Under the pieces are notes generated by a model. The model worked only from the letters and a program-made list of their open reading frames with translations, did not search any database and had not been told where the DNA came from. A stretch of 23,421 bases of DNA. Source: a virus. Both the position numbers and the translations under genes were made by a program. Shown here one piece after another: positions 1 through 6,643 of this stretch (position 1 is the stretch's first letter; the number at the start of each line of letters is the position of its first letter). The stretch spans positions 1 through 23,421 of IMG/VR virus record IMGVR_UViG_3300022748_000046, one strand, 5' to 3'.

Positions 1-2
1 AC

Positions 3-92
3 CTGGACCCTGACCCGTCCCCGAACCCGAACCCGGCCCCGAACCCGTCCCCGAACCCGGCCCCGGACCCGGACCCGAACCCGTCGTTATCG
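3..92. repeat. Degenerate GC-rich hexanucleotide tandem repeat at the window edge
   Basis: The plus strand repeats a six-base unit of the form CCG plus a variable triplet (AAC, GAC, GCC or TCC) about a dozen times with few interruptions. Read on the plus strand it gives a Pro-X-Pro-X peptide with X = Asp, Asn, Ser or Ala. Read on the minus strand it gives alternating Gly-X. The tract begins at or before the left edge, so its full length is unknown. It lies just past the 3' end of the last minus-strand gene. The variation falls in the first two bases of the X codon, as expected for slippage-driven repeat growth in a low-complexity linker. Confidence 0.8.
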
Positions 93-152
93 GGTGTCAA
101 GGAGCCCAACGCGAGCCCATCGTGGCCAGCGCCTCCCCTGAAACCGGAATGA
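3..152 (+). other. Possible 3' end of a plus-strand gene with a Pro-rich tail
   Basis: Frame 3 of the plus strand is open from the window edge to a TGA at 150-152. It encodes a Pro-rich repeat (pattern DPDPSPNPNPAPNP) and then a non-repetitive tail ending in PPLKPE. No start is visible. If real, it would be the only plus-strand gene and would converge on, and overlap, the minus-strand gene at 97-399 by 56 bases. The repeat composition alone keeps several frames open, so this may be only a by-product of the repeat. Sequence to the left of the window is needed to decide. Confidence 0.15.
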
Positions 153-399
153 TTTCGACGGCCTGAGTCAGCAGAATTTCCGGCACGGGCTCGGAAATGC
201 GCGTGTATTCCTGCGCCACGCCCTTCGTGGCGACCTCGGAAAGCGTGTTAGCGCCACGCCAACGCCAAATGCGGCGAGCATCGGTCAACGTGGCTTCGGT
301 TCCATTGCGGGATTTGAGCTTGCCGAAATGCACTCCTGCAGAGTAGGTGCGAACGAGCACGATGCCAGTGCTCGGGTTCTTCTTGGTCTTGGTTGCCAT
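97..399 (-). CDS. Conserved small phage protein (DUF6948-like), function unknown
   Basis: This encodes 100 residues from the ATG at 399. An in-frame ATG at 426 would add nine residues, but the chosen start gives a typical MATKTKKNP lysine-rich opening. The core has the pattern VRTYSAGVHFGKLKSRNG followed by an ARRIWRW stretch and a C-terminal PEILLTQAVEIIPV segment. I recall this combination from a family of about 100-residue proteins in phages and prophages often labelled DUF6948. That assignment is from memory and no role is established. It is the last minus-strand gene in the window, separated by about 120 bases from the fibre gene upstream. No Shine-Dalgarno sequence is visible before the start. 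Confidence 0.8.
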   Translation of the reverse strand: MATKTKKNPSTGIVLVRTYSAGVHFGKLKSRNGTEATLTDARRIWRWRGANTLSEVATKGVAQEYTRISEPVPEILLTQAVEIIPVSGEALATMGSRWAP

Positions 400-519
400 T
401 GGTGGTTTGGTGTTTCGCCAAAGCACTGCGCTTTGACAGGCACGACAAAGCCCCAGCCCCGCGGCATCATCAAACCCAAAATCTGAAACCGCACCTAACT
501 CGCTGACTGACAGCGGAAT
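400..519 (-). other. Intergenic gap and leader with a small hairpin
   Basis: This 120-base stretch lies between the stop of the fibre gene and the next start. A short inverted repeat, CAAAGC (419-424) with GCTTTG (430-435) and a five-base loop, sits about 20 bases before the ATG at 399. It has no U-tract, so it is a weak candidate leader structure rather than a clear terminator. Open frames that cross the gap are shadows of the flanking genes. I see no promoter-like pair and no further gene. Confidence 0.35.
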
Positions 520-1854
520 TTAGTCCGGCAGATACTTGAATGTTTTCCACGCGGACGAATGCCACTCGCGCAAGATCCGCGTGCCGGCCGTGGAGTAGGT
601 CACGCCGTTGATGACGACGCTACCATGCACAACCGTCACCCAATAATTCGCCCCCTGAAACTGCGGCGGGTCGCTAATGGTCATCGTGTTGCCGATCGCG
701 TGGTATTGCTGGCCAGCAACAGCCGTAAAGCTCGCGTCAACTCGCACCGCTGCGCCGTCGGTGCGGATCAGTTTTGCGCCGGTGTTCCATGTCACATTTG
801 GCGGGTTGTCGGCTTTTTGGAGGGAGAGGTAAACGGTGGCGGTGTCGATTACATCAACCGGGGCGTCTGATTCCAAAACGCGCTCAACGATGGCATGCAC
901 AACAGCCGAGCCCGTTGCGCGTATGGCGGCTGTGCCTGCGGTGATACTTGAAGCCCATAGGTGCGTAGTCCCGCCCGTCGCCTCAATGCCGTAGGTAGCC
1001 GATCCAGAAACAAGGCCAGAAATGCCAATGTATGCCGTGCCAGCGGAGACCTTGACGGCGGAAGCGTCCGCATCGGGTGCAGCCAGCGAATACACCTCGG
1101 CGTAAACCGTGGAGGATGCGTGCGACACGAGCAGACAGTGGCCAGCAGTGTCGTTGCCGGTTCGCGTGATGGTGCCGAGTCCGCCAATCTTGCACGTAAC
1201 CGCCGCGCCGCCGTCGGTAATCGTCGCCCCGGTTCCGGTGCTCGCGTAGGTCACCGTAACCCCCGCGTCAAACCACAGATTAACCCCGTTCTTGAGCGTC
1301 ACCTGCCCGCTGTAAGTGCCGGGGCGAACATAGACCAAGTCGCCGGATGAAGCGGCTGTAATGGCGGCTGTAATGCTCGCAAAGGGCAAATCCATGCGGC
1401 CCTTCAAGCCGGTCGTGTCGCTGCCGTTGGTTCCGTCCACCCAAAGCGTCTTTGAACTAGTCCCGTAGGTTGGCGGGTTCGTGGTGCTGACTGCAACGCT
1501 TGTGCTCGTGTTGCGGGTGGCGTCGTGCTTGAGCGTAATCTTACCCTGGCGCACGGTGTACACCTCGCCCCCGGTTTCCTGGCTCTGAATGTCCCAATAT
1601 AGGACCGTTTCGGTGAGGCTCTTGGTGTCAGCGTGGACAATCTCGACGGTCGCCGTGCTGCCACTCGTGGTAATGCCTGCGCCGGTGGACTTCTGGAACT
1701 TGGCGCTTGCGTCGGCATCGGACAGCGCAGCCTTGGCCGTGAAAATCAGGTTCGCCCCCGACGGCACGGTGTATGCAGCCCCGTCCAGAATGAGCGGGAT
1801 AGACAGGTCTCGTGCGTCGCCACGCTCTAGCTCTAGGTCCAGATTGGAAGTCAT
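520..1854 (-). CDS. Tail fibre or tailspike with beta-helix domain
   Basis: This 444-residue protein is probably a virion adsorption protein. Residues about 1-115 form a beta-rich domain (LELERGDARDLSIPL, VLYWDIQS, VRQGKITLKHD) that resembles the N-terminal baseplate-attachment domain of BppU-type baseplate proteins. That resemblance is an impression, not an alignment. From about residue 136 there is a pectate-lyase-like entry sequence (KTLWVDGTNGSD, DLPFASITAAI, YVRPGTY) followed by Ala/Gly/Ser/Thr-rich repeating strands to about residue 350, as in right-handed beta-helix spikes. The last 80 residues look like a compact C-terminal domain ending in WKTFKYLPD. No catalytic residues can be assigned, so it may bind or may depolymerise a surface glycan. 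It follows the lysis-type genes and has a TTGACTT motif 40 bases before its ATG. Confidence 0.8.
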   Translation of the reverse strand: MTSNLDLELERGDARDLSIPLILDGAAYTVPSGANLIFTAKAALSDADASAKFQKSTGAGITTSGSTATVEIVHADTKSLTETVLYWDIQSQETGGEVYTVRQGKITLKHDATRNTSTSVAVSTTNPPTYGTSSKTLWVDGTNGSDTTGLKGRMDLPFASITAAITAASSGDLVYVRPGTYSGQVTLKNGVNLWFDAGVTVTYASTGTGATITDGGAAVTCKIGGLGTITRTGNDTAGHCLLVSHASSTVYAEVYSLAAPDADASAVKVSAGTAYIGISGLVSGSATYGIEATGGTTHLWASSITAGTAAIRATGSAVVHAIVERVLESDAPVDVIDTATVYLSLQKADNPPNVTWNTGAKLIRTDGAAVRVDASFTAVAGQQYHAIGNTMTISDPPQFQGANYWVTVVHGSVVINGVTYSTAGTRILREWHSSAWKTFKYLPD

Positions 1855-1886
1855 GTCAGAGAGTGTGCCGAAGTGGGCGCCGGTTA

Positions 1887-1894
1887 CAAGTCAA
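1887..1894 (-). promoter_or_regulatory. TTGACTTG motif before the fibre gene
   Basis: On the minus strand this reads TTGACTTG, preceded by C. It overlaps the TGA stop of the small upstream gene and lies 40 bases before the fibre ATG. The nine-base string CTTGACTTG occurs in the window only here, after terL and near the right edge, as far as I could find by eye. It resembles a sigma-70 -35 box, but there is no convincing -10 hexamer at the right spacing. Its role is inferred from position. Confidence 0.35.
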
Positions 1895-2094
1895 GCCTGC
1901 TTTTGCCACGGCTCCTTGTCGTCATCCTCGCCCCGGTCTTTCCAAAACTCGCTTGCGGACAGTTCCAGCAGGGTCTTGACGTGCGCCTCTACCTGCTCAA
2001 CCGGGATAGCGTCGGGTAGCTCCGTCTTGACCTCCAAGCTTTCGCTGGTGCATTTCTCGGCATTGTCACGGTTCCAGCGGATGCGGATGTTCAT
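1891..2094 (-). CDS. Small acidic protein, function unknown
   Basis: This encodes 67 residues with an N-terminal basic and aromatic patch (MNIRIRWNRD), a predicted helix around residues 32-52 (PVEQVEAHVKTLLELSASEF) and a strongly acidic tail (DRGEDDDKEPW). I do not recognise the family. The ATG at 2094 is three bases after the stop of the metallophosphoesterase gene, so the two are probably translationally coupled. The short gap and shared direction suggest the same transcript. The helical, acidic composition would suit a small partner protein, but nothing in the sequence proves it. Confidence 0.65.
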   Translation of the reverse strand: MNIRIRWNRDNAEKCTSESLEVKTELPDAIPVEQVEAHVKTLLELSASEFWKDRGEDDDKEPWQKQA

Positions 2095-2097
2095 GGC

Positions 2098-2994
2098 TCA
2101 AGACCATGTTGCTACGGCGCGCGCTCGCAACCCCGTGCTATCCCCGCCCCCGGTGCAATTCCGGACGGTTTTCAGCTCCAGCCACCAACCGCCAATCGGG
2201 CGCTCGCCCCCGCCGTGCTTTTCCTGGCTCCATCCGCCCATGTCCTGCGCTCGTGCTCCATCGTCGCGCTTGTAGGTGCCGGTGCGGACGAAGATTTGTT
2301 CTCGGAGGGTTATCGTGTTGCTCGACAGGTCCAGCGACGCGATGTTGTTTTCGTCCTGATTGCGGTAGTGGATATGACCCGAAACGTAAACGTCAGCGTA
2401 GGCACGGCGAGATTGTCGTGCGTTGTCCATCAGGCCGCGAGAGACGGGGCCACCGCCACCGTAGCCATGATGCCACGCGAGGGACTTCGCCAAATACTTT
2501 CCGCCACGCTGCGACAATCGGAGCTTGGCGAATCCGGCATAGCTGAATACCTGCCCTTGGTAGCCATTGGCCTGCTTTAGCCCTGCGTCAAACCGCTGCA
2601 AAAGGTCGGTGTCGTGGTGCTGAATGATGCTGGTTTCGTGGTTGCCGTAGCTCACGAACGCCAGAACCTCGGCGTAGGGGCTGAACCATTCGACGGCGGT
2701 ATCTACAAGCCGGTCTAGGTAGTTGCCACCGCGGTGCTCAGGGCGCAATTGGCGGTCATCCTTGCGCTTGTCCCACTTGCCTTGCATGGCACAGAACGTG
2801 TCACCAATGAGCATGACGGGCGTTCCAGTCCTCTTGGCTTCATCCAGATCGCGCTTCAACGCGGCCCGGTCGCAGAACTTGTTATCCCAATGCAGATCCG
2901 AAAGCAGCAAAACCCTTGCTTCCGGCCCCTCCATTGAAATCTCCGCCACTGAGGGCGCATGTCGGGTAACTCGGAAGCTAGGTTTTGGTGTCAT
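2098..2994 (-). CDS. Calcineurin-like metallophosphoesterase
   Basis: This 298-residue protein has the full metallophosphoesterase motif set: DLHWD (Asp33, His35), GDTF (Asp65), YGNHE (Asn118, His119), AWHHGYG (His175/176) and GHIH (His207, His209). These residues bind the two metal ions that hydrolyse phosphomono- or phosphodiesters in this superfamily. The substrate cannot be read from the sequence, and cytoplasmic location is likely as no signal peptide is present. The ATG at 2994 is preferred because it lies 11 bases after the upstream stop. An extension to 3102 would overlap the holin gene by almost 100 bases. The C-terminal quarter (GGWSQEKHGGGERPIGGWWLELK) goes beyond the minimal fold. 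It sits between the putative holin and the fibre gene, an accessory position. Confidence 0.9.
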   Translation of the reverse strand: MTPKPSFRVTRHAPSVAEISMEGPEARVLLLSDLHWDNKFCDRAALKRDLDEAKRTGTPVMLIGDTFCAMQGKWDKRKDDRQLRPEHRGGNYLDRLVDTAVEWFSPYAEVLAFVSYGNHETSIIQHHDTDLLQRFDAGLKQANGYQGQVFSYAGFAKLRLSQRGGKYLAKSLAWHHGYGGGGPVSRGLMDNARQSRRAYADVYVSGHIHYRNQDENNIASLDLSSNTITLREQIFVRTGTYKRDDGARAQDMGGWSQEKHGGGERPIGGWWLELKTVRNCTGGGDSTGLRARAVATWS

Positions 2995-3005
2995 GGTGTC
3001 AAAAA

Positions 3006-3257
3006 TCAGGCTTCGATGTCCTTCCGCTTCTCGTCTCGCCACGCCTTGAACGTGGTCCAGACCTTTGAAGCTAGCGCCCAAATGGCCAGGATCGCACCGC
3101 ATGCGCCTCCCAAGCTAGTCAGGATGCCTTGCGCGTTACTCCACCACGTCGCCCCTGCCGCTGCACCCCCGACGATTCCCAAAGGCGTTGACATGCGCTC
3201 GGCGTGCGTGTCAATCGCGGCTCTGATTTCGGTAAGGCGGTCAAGTAGGTTCCACAT
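3006..3257 (-). CDS. Probable holin
   Basis: This encodes 83 residues from the ATG at 3257. A GTG at 3293 would add 12 residues. The protein has an amphipathic N-terminal helix (MWNLLDRLTEIRAAIDTHAERM), then one long or two short hydrophobic segments from about residue 24 to 64 rich in Gly, Ala and Trp (LGIVGGAAAGATWW, GGACGAILAIWALA), and a highly charged tail (WRDEKRKDIEA). Small size, membrane segments and charged C-terminus are the usual marks of phage holins, which permeabilise the inner membrane at lysis. Membrane and lipoprotein genes lie directly upstream. No endolysin is recognisable nearby, so the lysis role is inferred from topology and position. Confidence 0.6.
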   Translation of the reverse strand: MWNLLDRLTEIRAAIDTHAERMSTPLGIVGGAAAGATWWSNAQGILTSLGGACGAILAIWALASKVWTTFKAWRDEKRKDIEA

Positions 3258-3312
3258 GAGCGACGGTCGGCTTAACCTGTTTTGAGGGCTCACGGATGAA
3301 ACGCAAGGCGGA

Positions 3313-3933
3313 TTAGCTTTTATCCAGCGGATTTAGAATAGCCGCGCCAGCCGCCGCAACGATGGGATTTGAAGCCGCGCCAATAGTGTAGGCAACCCAT
3401 ACAAGCCCCGACGCTGCAATTGATGCGAGCCCCCACCACGGCGACAAGGTAAGCGCGCACACAACCGCACCAGCGCCCGCTATGCCGGCCACAAGCGGCC
3501 AGCCTCGACGCCACGCACGCCATGCAGCCCACCCAAGGCCGATGGACAAAAACACAGCGGCGACGGTGGGACGGTTAGAGTTGGCGGCGCGCACGATGCC
3601 GGAAACGTCCTGCGTCGCCCCGACGGTGGTCTCGATTTGCTCGGTCTCCCAGTAGGGCGCAAACGGCGCAGGCGGGACGCTCGCGGCCTGCTCGGGTGTT
3701 GACTCGGCTTGGAGCGGAGAGCCCGGCGCAGGCTTGCGGGACGGGTAGTAGCGGGCGCGCTTGATGCTCTGCGTTGTCGGCGTGGCAGCGTTGTCACCCT
3801 GGGCCGATCCCACCTCGGTGCCATCGGCGAGCTTCACGGACGATTTCCCGCCGCTTGCAGTGGCGATTCCGTGGCATCCGGTGAGCAGTTGCAGCGCGAG
3901 CAAGAACGCAGTGAAGATCAGGAAATGTTTCAT
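3313..3933 (-). CDS. Putative membrane lipoprotein, possible lysis role
   Basis: This encodes 206 residues from the ATG at 3933, chosen because it overlaps the upstream stop as ATGA (3930-3933). A start at 3963 would add ten residues before the signal peptide. The N-terminus MKHFLIFTAFLLALQLLTGC is a signal peptide with an LTGC lipobox, so Cys20 is the expected lipidated residue. A polar, Pro-rich middle follows. Then come hydrophobic stretches in the C-terminal half (PTVAAVFLSIGLGWAAW, WPLVAGIAGAGAVVCALTL, GLASIAASGLVWVAYTIGAA). A lipoprotein with several later membrane segments does not fit a normal outer spanin. It sits among the candidate lysis genes, but I do not recognise the family. 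Confidence 0.65.
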   Translation of the reverse strand: MKHFLIFTAFLLALQLLTGCHGIATASGGKSSVKLADGTEVGSAQGDNAATPTTQSIKRARYYPSRKPAPGSPLQAESTPEQAASVPPAPFAPYWETEQIETTVGATQDVSGIVRAANSNRPTVAAVFLSIGLGWAAWRAWRRGWPLVAGIAGAGAVVCALTLSPWWGLASIAASGLVWVAYTIGAASNPIVAAAGAAILNPLDKS

Positions 3934-4184
3934 TTGCGGAGAGTCGGTTGACGTGCAAAGCACTCGAAGAACTCAAGCCCGTTCTCGACTCGGCGCTCGA
4001 TCTTGATGTCGGTGCAGCCCTTGTCCTGTGCCTCTTTGACCAGCTTGTCCCGGTCAAAGTCGGTCGCGTAGTATGCCCCGGTTTCATCCGCAACCGGACG
4101 CGGCTTCAAAGCCTCACCGGCAGCAGCGACGGCGACGATTCCGAGTAGGGCAAGCGCCGCCCCAATGGTGTAGGAAAAGCTCAT
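3930..4184 (-). CDS. Small membrane-anchored or secreted protein, function unknown
   Basis: This encodes 84 residues. Residues 5-24 (YTIGAALALLGIVAVAAAGE) form a membrane anchor or cleavable signal with a small-residue AAAG end. A polar domain follows (YYATDFDRDKLVKEAQDKGC, IKIERRVENGLEFFECFAR) with two cysteines about 20 residues apart that could form a disulfide outside the membrane. The gene overlaps both neighbours by four bases (ATGA at each end), which implies coupled translation with the unknown gene upstream and the lipoprotein gene downstream. An inner-membrane lysis partner is one possibility, given the lipoprotein next to it. No family was recognised. Confidence 0.6.
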   Translation of the reverse strand: MSFSYTIGAALALLGIVAVAAAGEALKPRPVADETGAYYATDFDRDKLVKEAQDKGCTDIKIERRVENGLEFFECFARQPTLRK

Positions 4185-4558
4185 ACGGTAATGGTGCTAG
4201 GCTCGATGTGGTTCGGGATGATCGGCAGGGACCAGAGCAGCGCCTTAATTGGGTTCAGCGGTTCGCCGGTTCCGCACCAGGTAAGGCACCGGCAGGAAAT
4301 GGCAATCCCGCCGCTGGCTTGATCGAGGAACGCGACGCGGTGCGGACTGCCAGCGTTGAAGCCCTGAATGGCATCCTCTGCCACGGCGTCCACTTCAAGC
4401 GCGTAGGACTCAATCAAGGCGAGTTGCGCAGCCGAGAACAGCGAGCCATGCGGAACTAGTGAGGCGTGCAGTTCGTCAATCTGCGCCTCTGACAGTCCCG
4501 CAATCGTAGGCCGGAAACCGGCGTCAACCGCTGCCCTGAGTTGGTCAATCGCGCTCAT
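4181..4558 (-). CDS. Hypothetical protein downstream of the lectin-like gene
   Basis: This encodes 125 residues from the ATG at 4558. The frame is open further upstream, to 4669, but that would run deep into the preceding gene. The N-terminal half is helical (MSAIDQLRAAVDAG, LSEAQIDELHASL, LFSAAQLALIESYALEVDAVAEDAI). The C-terminal half holds CRCLTWC and a hydrophobic end (IKALLWSLPIIPNHIEPSTITV). I do not recognise the family. It starts five bases after the lectin-like gene and overlaps the small membrane protein gene by four bases, so it links the fibre and lysis parts of the same transcript. It could be a fibre accessory protein, but nothing confirms that. Confidence 0.6.
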   Translation of the reverse strand: MSAIDQLRAAVDAGFRPTIAGLSEAQIDELHASLVPHGSLFSAAQLALIESYALEVDAVAEDAIQGFNAGSPHRVAFLDQASGGIAISCRCLTWCGTGEPLNPIKALLWSLPIIPNHIEPSTITV

Positions 4559-4563
4559 GGTTG

Positions 4564-5337
4564 TTAGACGTTGCGCCCGAGTAGCTCTTGGAATCGCTGA
4601 TAGATCGCGGCGTATTGGGACCACTCGGAAGCCGTGAGTTCGCGGTTCCACCAGACAAGTCCGCCGCAAACGCCCTGCCAGACGGACGTGCTAACTGCGG
4701 GTTCAGCGAAAGCCTTCAGTGTGGTTGATCCGCTAGAAGGCGACGCCGAAACGGTTGCCACAAGTGAACCGCTTTGATAGAGCGACGAAGAGCCGCCAAC
4801 CAGCGTTCCGTTCCACGACTGGGAAATGAAGCCGGTGTGCACCGTCGTCGTGGTGGTTCCCGGCTGGCTTAGGAAGCTATTCAGCGCGTTGCTGATGCGG
4901 AAGCGAACTGCCGCGCCGTCTGCGCCGTTACGCGAGCCCCAAACGTGCACGGAGCTTGCATGCGAGCCGATGCTACGGACATACATGCCGAGCGAACCGG
5001 CTGCATTGGTAGGAGAGCTTGCGTTAAGCTCCAAGTAACAGCCGGATTTGCCTACGCCAGAAAGGCCGGTTGACTCGGAGTAGTCGCCGCTCGTAAACGG
5101 GCCGTTGTTCGTCGCCGAATACGTGCCGTAGCCTTCCGCGAGGATTAGCGCCGAGGTGAGGTCGGAGCCGATTAGCGGGATGTGGATGGTGGGGGCAAGG
5201 GACGCAGGGACGGTATTCCCGTAGTAGTCCAATGCTCGCAGCGTATTGCTAGCAGCGACGCCACCGGCTTGCAGCCATTGAGTCGTCAGCCGACTGCGGC
5301 CACGAGTGCTAAGGATGACTGGAACTGTGTAAATCAC
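4564..5337 (-). CDS. Putative virion adhesin with lectin-like (LamG/ConA) fold
   Basis: This encodes 257 residues from a GTG at 5337 that overlaps the upstream stop as GTGA. After a short N-terminal region (MIYTVPVILSTRGRSRLTT, about residues 1-45), the rest is beta-strand rich with Ser, Thr and Gly. It ends in a motif typical of concanavalin-A/laminin-G-like domains: WQGVCGGLVWWNRELTASEW, where an aromatic strand is followed by the 'R.LT..E' turn and a closing helix (YAAIYQRFQELL). Such domains in phage virions usually bind glycans or decorate tails and heads. It is paired with another beta-rich structural candidate upstream. Whether it is tail- or head-borne is not shown. The fold call is by motif only. 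Confidence 0.65.
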   Translation of the reverse strand: MIYTVPVILSTRGRSRLTTQWLQAGGVAASNTLRALDYYGNTVPASLAPTIHIPLIGSDLTSALILAEGYGTYSATNNGPFTSGDYSESTGLSGVGKSGCYLELNASSPTNAAGSLGMYVRSIGSHASSVHVWGSRNGADGAAVRFRISNALNSFLSQPGTTTTTVHTGFISQSWNGTLVGGSSSLYQSGSLVATVSASPSSGSTTLKAFAEPAVSTSVWQGVCGGLVWWNRELTASEWSQYAAIYQRFQELLGRNV

Positions 5338-5897
5338 GCGGCAAAACGATAGACTTCCATGACGGCAGTGAAGGTCTCGGCACTGCTAGGCGTGTAAGCG
5401 CCACGGGCTTCAATCAGGCCGAAGATCGTAGTGCTACTGTGGATCGTGACACTCATCGGAGAGCCGCTAACCGCCAATCCGCGCCCAGCCGAGCCGTCGG
5501 TAAAAACTCGGTCCAGCGTGATGTCGAATGCGCCAAGGTAATTGGCCACGCCAGAGACAGCGCCACTGAAAGCGGCATTGTCGCCGTTGTTCACTGTGGC
5601 GGGCCGGGCGTTCCAGAGATGCAGTCGGAAGCTGGCATTCGTCACACTCGTCCCGCTCTTGCGAATGCGAACCGCCTCGATTCGCACACCGCCATTCGAG
5701 GTGGATACCGGGCCAGCAAAAGCGGCATTCGTGAACTCGAAGAATCCCGACGCCTGAACCGTCGCTGCGGTCGTGGAGGTGGAAACAATGTCGCCACTGG
5801 CGTATGCCGTGGTGTCAGCCGGTCGCGTGATCGTGTCCTGCAACGTCGCCAAAAAGCCGCTGACGTTGGTCGGGTAAGTGAGAGAGTTAGCGCCCAT
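5334..5897 (-). CDS. Putative beta-rich structural protein
   Basis: This encodes 187 residues. The sequence is almost all short beta strands: ITRPADTTAYASGDIVSTST, FFEFTNAAFAG, GGVRIEAVRIRKSG, FRLHLWNARPA, SMSVTIHSSTTIFGLIEARG, and a closing FTAVMEVYRFAA. The 'TRPADTTAYASGDIV' opening and the 'I..V.I.KSG' and 'LHLWNA.P' pieces recur in phage proteins usually left as hypothetical or virion structural, from memory. It lies 12 bases after the connector gene and overlaps the lectin-like gene by four bases. That pairing suggests the two products assemble together, perhaps as an attachment part and a binding part. Confidence 0.65.
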   Translation of the reverse strand: MGANSLTYPTNVSGFLATLQDTITRPADTTAYASGDIVSTSTTAATVQASGFFEFTNAAFAGPVSTSNGGVRIEAVRIRKSGTSVTNASFRLHLWNARPATVNNGDNAAFSGAVSGVANYLGAFDITLDRVFTDGSAGRGLAVSGSPMSVTIHSSTTIFGLIEARGAYTPSSAETFTAVMEVYRFAA

Positions 5898-5909
5898 GTT
5901 AGTAAGTGG

Positions 5910-6563
5910 TTAGGCTGTCCAGCCGTTGATCTTGAACTGTGAAAGGATTTGCTCGCCGCGTTCCAAGTCTAGCTCTTGGTCCTTGCTGCCACTTGGCGAG
6001 CCGCCCGCGTAGTAGTAGCGGCAAAGGAGAAGAACGGCCATCTTAAGCCGGGGCGGCATAGAGGCCGGGTCGGTGCCGAAACCCGCCGTAAACGTCACGG
6101 AAACGGCATCTGGACGCTGCTCTAGGTCCGGCCAATCGTAGGCGTCCTTGAGGTAGATGATGCCAGGTTGATTGTCGGTGCAAACGACGTAGCGTGCGGA
6201 GTCTAGCGTGCTGCGGGCCTCTGCGTCGTCGGCGTAATACTGCACCGAGGATACCGCCACAACCGGAGCAATCGGAAGCTCAAGCGTGCGCGAAAGACCG
6301 CAGTTGATTCGCTCGCGCTCGCCACTCCAATCGCAACGGCTCTTGGGCGACTGCGGCCACGTCGCATACGTCGCCCGATACGTCGCAGTTGTCAGCGCCA
6401 AACCGGTGCAGCGCGTAACGTGTTCCGCCGCTTGGTCAATGAGCAATTCAACGTGCGTGTCATCCTCGGATGCGTCGATACGCAGGTAGTTCTTAACCTC
6501 CTGAACCGACACGGGCCGGTTGGTAGGTGCTACGGTTTGGATGATGCCCTCTTTGATACTCAC
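5910..6563 (-). CDS. Head-tail connector protein (HK97 gp6 type)
   Basis: This encodes 217 residues from a GTG at 6563. The N-terminal part (PVSVQEVKNYLRIDASEDDTH, VELLIDQAAEHVTRCTGLAL) is the helical signature of phage gp6-like or phiE125 gp8-like head-tail connectors: an 'LRID..EDD' loop followed by a helix with a 'T...L' end. The middle and C-terminal parts (ELPIAPVVAVSSVQYY, IIYLKDAYDWPD, AVSVTFTAGFG, RLKMAVLLLCRYYY) match the same family. The protein forms a ring under the portal that links head and tail. In most phages it directly follows the capsid gene. Here a small structural candidate and a hairpin lie between, and the rest of the connector set is 13 kb upstream. Confidence 0.87.
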   Translation of the reverse strand: MSIKEGIIQTVAPTNRPVSVQEVKNYLRIDASEDDTHVELLIDQAAEHVTRCTGLALTTATYRATYATWPQSPKSRCDWSGERERINCGLSRTLELPIAPVVAVSSVQYYADDAEARSTLDSARYVVCTDNQPGIIYLKDAYDWPDLEQRPDAVSVTFTAGFGTDPASMPPRLKMAVLLLCRYYYAGGSPSGSKDQELDLERGEQILSQFKINGWTA

Positions 6564-6594
6564 AGGCTAGGCGGATGCAACTGCGTGAAAAGGA

Positions 6595-6643
6595 GCCCTA
6601 GCGCCATAAAAGACGCTAGGGCGGTGTGCCTGAATTATCAGGC
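6595..6643 (-). terminator. Tandem hairpins after the capsid block
   Basis: On the minus strand, a perfect nine-base stem GCCCTAGCG/CGCTAGGGC (arms 6595-6603 and 6614-6622, ten-base loop) is followed by TCCTTTTC. This suits a weak intrinsic terminator. Just before it in the transcript, GCCTGA/TCAGGC (6628-6633 and 6638-6643, four-base loop) overlaps the stop codon of the 146-residue gene. The pair would reduce transcription into the connector gene and so set high capsid versus lower connector expression. The U-tract is interrupted, so read-through is likely. Confidence 0.55.

Noticed and set aside
285-494. Minus-strand open frame spanning the gap after the fibre gene
   Set aside because: It overlaps most of the better supported 100-residue conserved gene in another frame and its product has no family features.
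2098-3102. Longer metallophosphoesterase start at 3102
   Set aside because: It would overlap the holin-like gene by nearly 100 bases and add a segment that does not resemble the family. The ATG at 2994 fits the gene spacing.
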